34,808 nucleotides of DNA from NCBI GenBank assembly GCA_020636315.1, contig JACJYA010000028.1, forward strand, positions 1 to 34,808, read 5' to 3'. Below the pieces are notes generated by a model, which ran no database searches, was not told the DNA's origin, and saw nothing but the letters and a program-made list of their open reading frames with translations. This document shows positions 24,014-31,919 of this stretch, piece by piece. The first letter of the stretch is position 1. Each line of letters starts with the position of its first letter. This stretch comes from Lewinellaceae bacterium. GTDB taxonomy: Bacteria; Bacteroidota; Bacteroidia; Chitinophagales; Saprospiraceae. The position numbers were made by a program, and so were the translations under genes.

Positions 24014-25678
24014 ATGAACAGACCTTTACTAATAGCCGTCTCTCTGCTGAGTTTTCTGCCTCTTCCCGCCCAGCAAACTGTCGGCTTGTTTTTCAATGAT
24101 TCCTTGTCCTACAACGGATATACCCTGCTGGCCCCCAATTCCAGCACCAATACTTATCTGCTGGACAATTGCGGGGAGGAAGTGCACAGCTGGACGAGCA
24201 ATTTCCAGCCGGGCAATGTGGCTTACCTGCTGGAGAACGGCAACCTGCTACGCACCGGCCGCATCAACAGTATTTTCAATTCCGGCGGCTCCGGGGGGCA
24301 CATTGAACTCATCGACTGGGAGGGAAATGTCGTCTGGGGATATGATTATTCTTCCCCGGACTTTCACCAGCATCACGATGTGGAATACCTTTCCAATGGC
24401 AACATTCTGCTCATTGCCTGGGAACGACACTCCCGGGCGGAAGCTATTGATGCCGGCCGCGACCCCGGCCGGGTGGGCAACAACGGCATCTGGGCGGAGC
24501 AGGTGGTGGAACTGGAACCTGTGGGCGAAGACCAGGTCAACATCGTATGGTCCTGGAGCCTGTGGGATCATCTCATTCAGGATTTTGACCCTTCGAAGGC
24601 CAATTACGGCGCCGTTGCAGAACACCCGGAGCTGATAGACATCAATTTTGAACCCGGTGGCCCCAACAATGCCGACTGGATACACCTCAACGCCATCGAC
24701 TACAACCCCCTCCTGGATCAGATCGTACTCAGCTCCCGTTCCTTCAGCGAATTCTGGGTGATCGACCACAGCACATCCGCCGAAGAGGCCGGCGGGCATA
24801 CTGGTGGTAATGCCGGAAAGGGAGGGGATATACTGTACAGGTGGGGCAATCCAATGGCTTACCGCCGGGGTACTGTCGAGGATCAGCAGCTCTTCAACCA
24901 GCACGATGTGCACTGGATCGGGGAAGGGCTGGTGGGCGCCGGCCGGTTTATGATCTTCAACAACGGGCTCAACCGGCCGGGGGGCAATTACTCTTCGGTC
25001 GATGTGGTGGAGCCGCCGTTGGATGAGAACGGCCATTACATTTCAGAAGAAGGGCAGGCCTATGGCCCGGATTTCCTGTTCTGGACTTACCGGGCGCAGC
25101 CACCAGGCGCCTTCTTCTCCGCCAACATATCGGGCGCCCAGCGCCTGCCCAACGGCAATACGCTCATCTGTGAAGGGCGGGGAGGACATTTGTTCGAGGT
25201 CGATTTTGAGGGGCGGATCTTATGGGATTACGTCAACCCGGTGCGGGCGACCGGGCCGGTAAGCCAGGGCGCCAACATTAACAATAATGACGTTTTCAGG
25301 GCCTACCGCTATCCTCCTGATTATCCTGCCTTTGAAGGCAGGGCCCTGGAACCCCAGGGGCCACTGGAACTCAACCCTCTGCCGTCAGATTGCATGGTCT
25401 TTGGCGATCCCGTATCTTCGGCGCACGAGCCGGAAGGGCTGTCTGGCGTGAAGGTTCTTTCTAACCCGGTGAGCGATAGGGTGGAAGTAGTGAATGAAAC
25501 AGAGAAACAGCTCTCTTTGGTAGTGTTTACGCTTACAGGGCAGCGCATTACCCGGGCCTTGATAGCGCCCGGGATTAACCGGTTGCCTTCCGGGGAATGG
25601 CTTCCGGGCCTGTACCTCCTGCGGGTGGCGGACAAGGGCTCCGGCCGGTATTTTGTTGAAAAGATCATTAAATATTAA
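24014..25678 (+). CDS. Secreted arylsulfotransferase-family protein with T9SS tail (paralogue 1)
   Basis: A 554-residue protein. The start is ATG 24014, which yields the signal peptide MNRPLLIAVSLLSFLPLPAQ; the longer frame from 23933 would spoil it. Residues ~25-455 form a propeller of the arylsulfate sulfotransferase (ASST) family: YLLDNCGEEVHSW, DFHQHHDVEYLSNGNILLIA, DWIHLNAIDYN with a candidate active-site His (~224), the strand QIVLSSRSFSEFWVIDH, RWGNP, and FNQHDVHW with a second conserved His. ASST enzymes move sulfate between phenols without PAPS. The last ~80 residues (VKVLSNPVSDRVEV ... GLYLLRVAD ... IIKY) are a T9SS sorting domain. It is followed after 33 bp by a paralogue. Confidence 0.85.
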   Translation: MNRPLLIAVSLLSFLPLPAQQTVGLFFNDSLSYNGYTLLAPNSSTNTYLLDNCGEEVHSWTSNFQPGNVAYLLENGNLLRTGRINSIFNSGGSGGHIELIDWEGNVVWGYDYSSPDFHQHHDVEYLSNGNILLIAWERHSRAEAIDAGRDPGRVGNNGIWAEQVVELEPVGEDQVNIVWSWSLWDHLIQDFDPSKANYGAVAEHPELIDINFEPGGPNNADWIHLNAIDYNPLLDQIVLSSRSFSEFWVIDHSTSAEEAGGHTGGNAGKGGDILYRWGNPMAYRRGTVEDQQLFNQHDVHWIGEGLVGAGRFMIFNNGLNRPGGNYSSVDVVEPPLDENGHYISEEGQAYGPDFLFWTYRAQPPGAFFSANISGAQRLPNGNTLICEGRGGHLFEVDFEGRILWDYVNPVRATGPVSQGANINNNDVFRAYRYPPDYPAFEGRALEPQGPLELNPLPSDCMVFGDPVSSAHEPEGLSGVKVLSNPVSDRVEVVNETEKQLSLVVFTLTGQRITRALIAPGINRLPSGEWLPGLYLLRVADKGSGRYFVEKIIKY

Positions 25679-25711
25679 ATTCCGCGGATAGAACTCAAAA
25701 ATCAATTTTTC

Positions 25712-27373
25712 ATGAAGCACTCGTTTACTCTTCTTTTACTTTTTTTTCTGGTACACCTGTTTGCGCAGGACCATACCGTGGGCCTGCTTTCCTACAACCC
25801 CAATAAGGCCTTTGACGGTTACAACCTGATCTACCCGCATAACCAGCCCCATGTCTATCTGCTGGACAATTGCGGGGAAGTCGTCCATGTGTGGGAAGAC
25901 GAGCCGCAGTGGCGCCCCGGCAACACCGCCTATCTCCTGGATAACGGCAACCTGGTGAAAACCAAGCGCCCGGCGGCCGTGGCCGGCAACCCCATCTGGG
26001 CGGGTGGCGGAGGGGCCATCGTGGAGATCCGCGACTGGGACAACAACCTGCTCTGGTCTTTCGAGCGGAACAACGAGCAGGAACGTATGCACCACGATAT
26101 TGCCGTGACTGATGACGGCACCATCCTCATGATCGTTTGGGAGCTGAAAACCGAAGAGGAGGCCATTCAGGCCGGGCGCGACCCCAGCCTGCTTGCCGAC
26201 GGAAAGCTCTGGCCGGATTACATCCTGGAAGTGGACCCGGCCACCGATGAGGTGGTCTGGGAATGGCATACCTGGGACCACCTCGTGCAGGATTTTGATC
26301 CTTCAAAGGACAATTACGGGGTGGTGGCCGATAACCCCGGGCTGATCGATGTCAACTGGGATACCAGCGACGGAGTTCCCGACTGGATGCATACCAACGC
26401 CATTGATTACAATGCCGAGAACGATCAGGTTATCATCAGCGTACCGACCTTCCACGAGGTCTGGATCATTGATCATACCACTACAACTGAACAGGCGGCA
26501 GGCCATGTCGGTGGCTTTGGCGGCCGGGGCGGCGACCTGCTGTACCGTTGGGGCAATCCTGCCGCTTACCAATCCGGTACCATTGAAGACCAGACCTTGT
26601 TCTATCAGCACGATATTCACTGGGTGGATAATTTTGTCGATTTCTCTAACCCTTATTTCGGCAGGCTGGCTGTTTTCAACAACCAGGTGGGGGAGGACTA
26701 TTCCACGGCCAATATCTTCGACCCTGGTTTTGATATGTACAAATGGCAATACCCCATGAACGGCCAGGTGTGGGGCCCCACTGAATTTGATCTTACCATT
26801 CAGCACCCTGAGCCCACGATGATGTATTCCACCGGCCTTTCCAGCATCCAGGTGCTGCCCAACGGCAATTTCCTGATCTGCGTGGGCCGCTACGGCTACT
26901 CCTTCGAGATCACTTCGGATAACGAGATCGTCTGGGAATACAAAACACCATTGAACGGAGGGGCGGCGGCCACGCAGGGCGATATACTGGGCCAGAACGA
27001 CAACCTGACCTTCCGGATGGACCGTTATCCTGCCGATTACAGTGCCTTTGAGGGCCGGGATATGAGCAGCCAGGGCTGGATCGAACTCGAACCGGATACC
27101 GATTTCTGTGAGCAGATCCTGCCGGCTGAGGAACAATTCAGCAGCTATGGGCTGAAGTTATATCCCAATCCCGCAGCTAAACAGCTCGTGCTGGAGTGGG
27201 ACGGCGGCGTCTGGGCCAATTTCGAAGTTTTTGACCTTTGGGGCAGGCAGGTAGAACACTTCCGGGCGACGGGAGGGCGCAAATACCTGGATATCTCCGG
27301 CTGGCGTGAAGGCGTCTATTTCGTTCGAGTGAACGGCACAGAGGTGCGAAAGGTGACGGTGGGGAGGAGGTGA
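25712..27373 (+). CDS. Secreted arylsulfotransferase-family protein with T9SS tail (paralogue 2)
   Basis: A 553-residue protein with signal peptide (MKHSFTLLLLFFLVHLFAQ), clearly paralogous to the preceding gene: YLLDNCGEVVHVW, GNTAYLLDNGNLVKTKR, DWMHTNAIDYN, WGNPAAYQSGTIEDQTLFYQ and HDIHW, the same order and spacing. The same His-containing motifs are kept, so it should be active if the family assignment is right. The C-terminal domain (LKLYPNPAAKQLVL ... EGVYFVRVNG ... VGRR) is a T9SS sorting signal. The pair is probably one operon: the gap is short and no promoter lies between. Divergence in the N-terminal loops may mean different acceptor or donor preference. Confidence 0.85.
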   Translation: MKHSFTLLLLFFLVHLFAQDHTVGLLSYNPNKAFDGYNLIYPHNQPHVYLLDNCGEVVHVWEDEPQWRPGNTAYLLDNGNLVKTKRPAAVAGNPIWAGGGGAIVEIRDWDNNLLWSFERNNEQERMHHDIAVTDDGTILMIVWELKTEEEAIQAGRDPSLLADGKLWPDYILEVDPATDEVVWEWHTWDHLVQDFDPSKDNYGVVADNPGLIDVNWDTSDGVPDWMHTNAIDYNAENDQVIISVPTFHEVWIIDHTTTTEQAAGHVGGFGGRGGDLLYRWGNPAAYQSGTIEDQTLFYQHDIHWVDNFVDFSNPYFGRLAVFNNQVGEDYSTANIFDPGFDMYKWQYPMNGQVWGPTEFDLTIQHPEPTMMYSTGLSSIQVLPNGNFLICVGRYGYSFEITSDNEIVWEYKTPLNGGAAATQGDILGQNDNLTFRMDRYPADYSAFEGRDMSSQGWIELEPDTDFCEQILPAEEQFSSYGLKLYPNPAAKQLVLEWDGGVWANFEVFDLWGRQVEHFRATGGRKYLDISGWREGVYFVRVNGTEVRKVTVGRR

Positions 27374-27386
27374 TGGAAGTGCTAAT

Positions 27387-27466
27387 GTGTAAAGGTGTAA
27401 AGGTGTAAAAGTATCAGGGGGCCATCATCATTTACACCCTTACACTTTTCCACCTTTACACTTTTG
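27387..27466. repeat. Inverted repeat of GTGTAAAG units between convergent genes
   Basis: The left arm (27387-27412) is three GTGTAAAG-type units; the right arm (27431-27466) is the complementary ACACTTT/CTTTACAC series. The build matches the other intergenic inverted repeats but with a third unit sequence. It separates the second arylsulfotransferase gene from tyrS. Confidence 0.65.
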
Positions 27467-27489
27467 AAAAAAGGCCTCCGGGAGCCTTA
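27464..27489 (-). terminator. Intrinsic terminator of tyrS
   Basis: On the minus strand AAGGCTCCCGGAGGCCTT forms a short stem (5 + 2 pairs with one bulged base) directly after the tyrS stop, followed by TTTTTT. Confidence 0.6.
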
Positions 27490-28761
27490 CTCCACCACCA
27501 CGATATACTTATTCTTCTTTCCATTTTCCACCATCAGGTATTTACCGTGGAGGAGGGCTTCGTGATTGACGGAAGCTTCATGGCCGTTGATCTTATCTTT
27601 ATTAACGCTGATGGCGTTGCCTTTGATGGCTCGGCGGGCATCGCCTTTGGAAGCTACGATCTGCGTATGTTCCGCCAGCAGGTCAACGATATTGAGCCCG
27701 CCGGCCAGGGCGCCTTTATCGACCGTAAAGCTGGGGATCTCGGCGGCCACAGTGGCCAATTCGTTTTCACCCAGTTCCAGCAGTTGTTCTTTTCCGGCGC
27801 TCCGGTTGAACAGCAGTTCCGTTACCTTCAGTACCGAACGGTAGGCCTCTTCCGAATGGACGCGTACCGTAAGTTCTTCCGCCAGAAGGCGCTTGAGTTC
27901 CTGCGGGTTGTCCGCCAGTTCCTCTTCTCTGGCTTCGATCTCTTCGCGGGACTTCAGCGTAAAGTACCGCGTAAACTTGGGCGTGTCGGCATCATCGGCG
28001 TTGATCCAGAACTGGTAGAACTTGTAGGGAGAGGTCAGTTCAGGGTCCAGCCAGATGTTGCCCTCTGTGGATTTACCGAACTTGGAGCCGTCAGCCTTGG
28101 TCAGCAGGGGAGTGGTCATGGCGTAGGCATGTTCGCCCAGGTTCTTGCGGATGAACTCGGTGCCGGAGGTGATGTTACCCCACTGGTCGGAGCCACCCAT
28201 CTGCAGGCGCACGCCGTATTTCTGAAACAGCACCTGAAAATCGTAGGCCTGCAGCAGTTGGTAGCTGAACTCGGTAAAGGAAATGCCCGTCTCCAGTCGT
28301 TTCTGTACGGACTCCTTCGACATCATGTAATTGACGGTGAGGGTTTTGCCTACATCACGCAGGAAGTCCAGCACGTTCATCCCCTGGTAAAAATCCAGGT
28401 TGTTGACCATCAGGGCGGGGTTGTCTCCCTTATCGAATTCGAGGAATTTGCGGATCTGATTTTTCTGGTGTTCCAGGTTGGCGTCCAGTTCCTCGTAGGT
28501 TTTCAGTTCTCTTTCGGCATCCTTGCCGGAGGGGTCTCCGATGCGGCCGGTTGCTCCTCCCATGAGTACGACCGGCTGATGGCCGGAGCGCTGGAAGAGG
28601 TCCAGCAGCATGATCTGCACGTAGTTGCCAATGGTCAATGCCGGAGCAGTGGGGTCAAAGCCGATATAGCCCTTCATCGTTCCTTTGGCGAGGGCTTCTT
28701 CAACTCCGGGGGTGGCGTCCTGCAGCATGCCCCGCCATTTTAGCTCTTCGATAAAATTCAT
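27487..28761 (-). CDS. tyrS: Tyrosyl-tRNA synthetase
   Basis: A 424-residue class I aminoacyl-tRNA synthetase that charges tRNA-Tyr. GYIGFDPTAPALTIGN carries the HIGH-equivalent TIGN (43-46), FEFSYQLLQAYDF-like and GGSDQWGNI form the tyrosine pocket, KFGKS (227-231) is the KMSKS loop, and the C-terminal ~70 residues are an S4 RNA-binding domain (LNIVDLLAEHTQI ... GKYLMVENGKKNKYIVVV). Full length, no anomalies. A promoter with a perfect -7 element lies just upstream and an intrinsic terminator follows. No tRNA-Tyr T-box is visible in the short leader. Confidence 0.97.
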   Translation of the reverse strand: MNFIEELKWRGMLQDATPGVEEALAKGTMKGYIGFDPTAPALTIGNYVQIMLLDLFQRSGHQPVVLMGGATGRIGDPSGKDAERELKTYEELDANLEHQKNQIRKFLEFDKGDNPALMVNNLDFYQGMNVLDFLRDVGKTLTVNYMMSKESVQKRLETGISFTEFSYQLLQAYDFQVLFQKYGVRLQMGGSDQWGNITSGTEFIRKNLGEHAYAMTTPLLTKADGSKFGKSTEGNIWLDPELTSPYKFYQFWINADDADTPKFTRYFTLKSREEIEAREEELADNPQELKRLLAEELTVRVHSEEAYRSVLKVTELLFNRSAGKEQLLELGENELATVAAEIPSFTVDKGALAGGLNIVDLLAEHTQIVASKGDARRAIKGNAISVNKDKINGHEASVNHEALLHGKYLMVENGKKNKYIVVVE

Positions 28762-28782
28762 CGCTGTTCAGTTTTACGGGCG

Positions 28783-28813
28783 CAAATTTAGTGTTTTTGC
28801 TCAGTATTGAAAA
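28783..28813 (-). promoter_or_regulatory. Promoter of tyrS
   Basis: On the minus strand TTTT (28813-28810), 19 bp, TAAATTTG (28790-28783), an exact TAnnTTTG element 21 bp before the ATG. Confidence 0.6.
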
Positions 28814-28908
28814 CTCAACTAACGATGGGATGGGCGGAAAGGTTTCCTCAAGGTGTATATGTGTATAGGAGGGCAGGCCAGCGGCTTCCCTCACCTTTAA
28901 AGTACACG

Positions 28909-28935
28909 TGGGTGCGATTCTAGTTTGTACCCCCC
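28909..28935 (+). repeat. Left terminal inverted repeat of the insertion sequence
   Basis: 27 bp, identical to the complement of 29680-29706. Confidence 0.9.
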
Positions 28936-29041
28936 GCTTCGGAGCCTGAACATAAGTGCCGGCCCGGAACCATTGGCTGTCAGAGCGAGAACCTGGCGCC
29001 CTGTGCTTTAGGCCGGCTCCTGCCTAGGGCGAAGCACCTAA

Positions 29042-29650
29042 GGGACAAAGAAAGCAACGGGGCTACCTGAGGGACAACTACTTGGTTTTGAGCAACTCCT
29101 GCGACAATTTGTCAATGGCAAGTACGACAAAATAGCCAGCGCCCTGTTGAAGGCTATAGGCCTAAGCCCCTGTTTTAAGCAACGGCTGAAAGCCTTTGGC
29201 AAACCGCTGGGCTTGCGCCGCTTGAAAAAACGCAAGGTTAGCTTACAGGTAGGCGCCGGCAGTTGGGTGGAATTTGAGAGTTACTATGCCTATGTGGATA
29301 AGCAACAACAGCCCCTTGAGAGCCGGCACATGAGTTTGTTGTACTGGGGTGGCCTAGAAAAGGCCACCCCCTACTATTACAGCTTGGCAGGGCTCACTTC
29401 GGTGGTTTGCCCTTCTTTTGCCACAGCCGGTAAAGTTCATTGCCGAGGGGGCCCGCTTCATCTGGGCCCATATCCGCCAAGCCCTTTTGGATGCGGGTAT
29501 AGCTCCTAAAGCAGCGGCCTGGTCGAGTCCGCCATCCGGCGGATTGTCAACTTGCGCTTTAAATCCGCAAGTTCTTTCTGGGCTGAAGCTAACCTGGAGC
29601 CCTTGGCCTTCCTGCGCTGTGCCTTCTGGGCTGGGCGGTGGAAGTTCCTC
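29042..29650 (+). pseudogene. Transposase remnant (DDE type)
   Basis: Three pieces in three frames. Frame from 29042 to about 29430: LLGFEQLLRQFVNGKYDKIA through QVGAGSWVEFESYYAYVDKQ. Frame from about 29424: VKFIAEGARFIWAHIRQALL, resembling the 'iaDGAxxIW' core with Glu in place of the usual Asp. From about 29513: SSGLVESAIRRIVNLRFKSA ... FW ... FLRCAFWAGRWKFL, the well-known C-terminal 'GSGxVESAIRRvvNLRlK...FW...GRW' block with a catalytic Glu in VES. The piece between the second and third blocks is missing, so both an internal deletion and frameshifts occurred. The IS family (ISKra4-like is one guess) cannot be fixed without a search. No intact start codon context. Confidence 0.7.
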
Positions 29651-29679
29651 GTAGGGCATGTCGCTGGGAGATATGCCCT

Positions 29680-29706
29680 GGGGGGTACAAACTAGAATCG
29701 CACCCA
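29680..29706 (-). repeat. Right terminal inverted repeat of the insertion sequence
   Basis: 27 bp, exact complement of the left end; it finishes 36 bp before the start codon of the next gene. Confidence 0.9.
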
Positions 29707-29742
29707 TAAAAGTAGATAATACTAAACAAAAGCCTGATAGCC

Positions 29743-30666
29743 ATGAAGAAAAAAATGTTCTTATTTCTCCTGCTGTTTTCAACTGCCCGGTTATTATACA
29801 GCCAGGAGAACCTCCCCGCTCCGGAACCGCCGGACATCGGAGCCGACACCATCCCCTTCACCTTAACCTCCCACAACAACCTCTCTGTAACCGCCATCCT
29901 GAACGGAAAGGATACCCTTCAATTGATGTTCCACACGGCAGCCAGCTCGGTGACGATCATTAAAGAGGTGGCGGAAAAGCTGGCCGGGCTGAACCTCAAT
30001 GAGGAGGATACCGCGAAAAGCTGGGGCGGAGAGCAGGCTGCTAAATACGGCTCCGGCAATTCTCTGCAGATCGGCAACCTCAGGTGGGAAGGGATAACCG
30101 TCTGGGAAAACGAAAAAAGCGGCCCGATGATCGACGGGAAGTTCGGGCCCAACCTGTTCGGCGATAAGGCCATTGAGCTCAATTTCGATGCAGGGATAAT
30201 GGTTATTCACCCTGCCCTGCCGGAAATGGATGAGGGGTATGAAAAGCTGGGCCTAACCCTGGAAAACGACTTTGTGTTCATCGAAGGGGCCAGCAGGATC
30301 GGGGAGAAGGTTTTAAAGAATCGGTATCTGATCCATTCGGGTTACGGCGGGGCCTTGTTATTCGACGATGAATTTGTGCGCTCGAATGGGATCGGAGATC
30401 AATTGCCCATCACAAAAGAACAGGCGCTGCAGGATTCCTACGGCAACGTGCTGAAGGTGAAAAAAGCCGTACTGCCTGAGTTTTCCCTAGGTAAGACAAC
30501 CCTTTCCCATGTTCCGGTGGGATTCTTTGAAGGGGCCATCGGGCAGCAGAAGATGAGTGTGATGGGCGGAGCCTTGCTGAAGCGGTTCAATATGGTAATC
30601 GACCGGAAGAACTCCTGTATTTATCTGAAGGCCAATTCCAAATTTGGCCTATCTTTAACCCCATGA
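29743..30666 (+). CDS. Secreted retropepsin-like protein with both catalytic Asp replaced by His
   Basis: A 307-residue protein with signal peptide (MKKKMFLFLLLFSTARLLYS). The body has the two-lobed layout of bacterial aspartyl-protease-family proteins: lobe 1 has LQLMFHTAASSVTI where 'fllDTGASxsxi' is expected, then DGKFGPNLFGDKAIELNFDA (the usual 'dGilGxdll...vxlDy'); lobe 2 has NRYLIHSGYGGALLF where 'xilDTGxsgxlv' is expected. Thus His64 and His198 stand in both catalytic Asp positions, so peptidase activity by the standard mechanism is unlikely; it may bind peptide or use another chemistry. It overlaps the next gene by 4 bp (ATGA). The upstream promoter region is occupied by the insertion sequence. 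Confidence 0.7.
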   Translation: MKKKMFLFLLLFSTARLLYSQENLPAPEPPDIGADTIPFTLTSHNNLSVTAILNGKDTLQLMFHTAASSVTIIKEVAEKLAGLNLNEEDTAKSWGGEQAAKYGSGNSLQIGNLRWEGITVWENEKSGPMIDGKFGPNLFGDKAIELNFDAGIMVIHPALPEMDEGYEKLGLTLENDFVFIEGASRIGEKVLKNRYLIHSGYGGALLFDDEFVRSNGIGDQLPITKEQALQDSYGNVLKVKKAVLPEFSLGKTTLSHVPVGFFEGAIGQQKMSVMGGALLKRFNMVIDRKNSCIYLKANSKFGLSLTP

Positions 30667-31841
30667 GATCCCTGCAGCTTATTTTGTCCAACCTTCGTTA
30701 TTTCGCCCCCGCCTGGGTGTTTGCCTCCCTCAACATCATTGTCGGCACCTGGGTATTGTACATCCCATACATAAAGGAAAAACTGGGCCTGGATGACGGG
30801 CAGGTAGGCATTGCCCTGTTCTGTTTTGCCCTGGGCACCCTATCGATGATCCCGCTGTCGTCCGTTATCGTCAACAGGCTGGGGCTGGGAAGAACGACCC
30901 TCGCCGGTATCGTGCTTTTCTCTTTGTCGTTCCTGTTGCCTCTTTCCGCCTTCAGTTACCCGTTGCTCTGCGCCGCCCTTTACGTTTGTGGCCTGTTCGC
31001 CTGCCTCACCGATATCGCGATGAATGCTCTGGTATCGGAAACAGAACAGGAAGACGATGTACATTTCATGTCGGCCTCCCACGGGTTCTTCAGCCTGGGG
31101 GGGGTATTGGGAGCAGGGGCCGGGAGCCTGGTGATCACCTGGTTTGAGGTGCCGCTGGCCCACATGATCTGGGTGGCCGCCGGGGTGGTGCTCTCCAATG
31201 TGCTGGTGGCCGGAGCATACCTGGGTATTCCGGGCAGGAAGGTGGAAAGAGAGCAGAACCCCTTCAAATTGGAATTGCTGAGGCCACTTCTGGGGCTCAC
31301 CGTCATCGCTTTTCTGATCATGGGCAGCGAAGGAGCCATTGAACACTGGAGCAAATTGTACCTCAAGGACGTGGTCCTGGTCGTGTCCGAACGGGTTGCC
31401 GGCCTTGGGTTTGTGGCCTTTTCCGCGACGATGACCCTGGGGCGTTTCTTCGGGGATGCCGTCAGCCACCGTTTTGGGGCGATTGCCATTATTGCCGGGG
31501 GCTGTGCGGTCAGCATGCTGGGCTTTTTAAGCATCCTGATGGCCGGGCTGACCCCCACTCTGATCGGTTTCGGGCTGGTCGGCCTCGGCTTCTCGGTAGT
31601 AGTCCCCGAACTTTTCCGGTTGGCTGGGAAAACCCCGGGCGTCTCTTCAGCGGAGGGCATCTCCTTTGTCGCCGGCTTCGGTTATGTAGGCTTTCTGGTG
31701 AGCCCGGCCTTCCTGGGATTTCTGTCGAAGATCGATAGCCTGAAGCTCAGTTTTACCGCCCTGCTGGCGGCGGCGGGGGTGGCTTTGGTGGTTTCCATTT
31801 TCCAGAAAAGAAGAAGCCTGAAAGCCGCGGTGGAAAGTTGA
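30663..31841 (+). CDS. MFS transporter
   Basis: A 392-residue inner-membrane protein with about 12 hydrophobic segments in two sets of six around a charged central loop (GRKVEREQNPFKLE, ~residue 190). The N-terminal half has the MFS loop 2-3 pattern in a relaxed form (SSVIVNRLGLGRTTLAG). The segment MNALVSETEQEDDVHFMSAS and HGFFSLGGVLGAG resembles sugar/fucose-permease-like or YbjJ-type members. Substrate unknown; a small sugar or amino-acid derivative is a guess. It is translationally coupled to the preceding gene (ATGA overlap), so the two are coexpressed. Confidence 0.88.
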   Translation: MRSLQLILSNLRYFAPAWVFASLNIIVGTWVLYIPYIKEKLGLDDGQVGIALFCFALGTLSMIPLSSVIVNRLGLGRTTLAGIVLFSLSFLLPLSAFSYPLLCAALYVCGLFACLTDIAMNALVSETEQEDDVHFMSASHGFFSLGGVLGAGAGSLVITWFEVPLAHMIWVAAGVVLSNVLVAGAYLGIPGRKVEREQNPFKLELLRPLLGLTVIAFLIMGSEGAIEHWSKLYLKDVVLVVSERVAGLGFVAFSATMTLGRFFGDAVSHRFGAIAIIAGGCAVSMLGFLSILMAGLTPTLIGFGLVGLGFSVVVPELFRLAGKTPGVSSAEGISFVAGFGYVGFLVSPAFLGFLSKIDSLKLSFTALLAAAGVALVVSIFQKRRSLKAAVES

Positions 31842-31919
31842 GGCCGGCAGGCCGTTTGGGAACTTTTGCCTGGAAATGCCGGTTTCGGACACCAAAAAGA
31901 TCCTCAAACCCTCCTCAAA

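Larger units (their letters stand above)
28909..29706 (+). mobile_element. Decayed insertion sequence with perfect 27-bp terminal inverted repeats
   Basis: A 798-bp element. The left end (28909-28935) begins TGGGTGCGATTCTAGTTTGT and continues ACCCCCC; the right end (29680-29706) is its exact reverse complement. Inside, on the plus strand, is a broken DDE transposase (separate entry). No clear target duplication: flanks TTTAAAGTACACG and TAAAAGTAGATA are similar but not identical. It is inserted between tyrS and the protein at 29743. With intact ends and no usable transposase, it would be non-autonomous, moved only by a related enzyme acting in trans. Confidence 0.85.

Noticed and set aside
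27547..28743. 398-residue plus-strand frame opposite tyrS
   Set aside because: Complete overlap with the highly recognisable tyrosyl-tRNA synthetase; no domain of its own.
28895..29720. Target-site duplication of the insertion sequence
   Set aside because: The flanks TTTAAAGTACACG and TAAAAGTAGATA are only loosely similar, so no duplication can be claimed.
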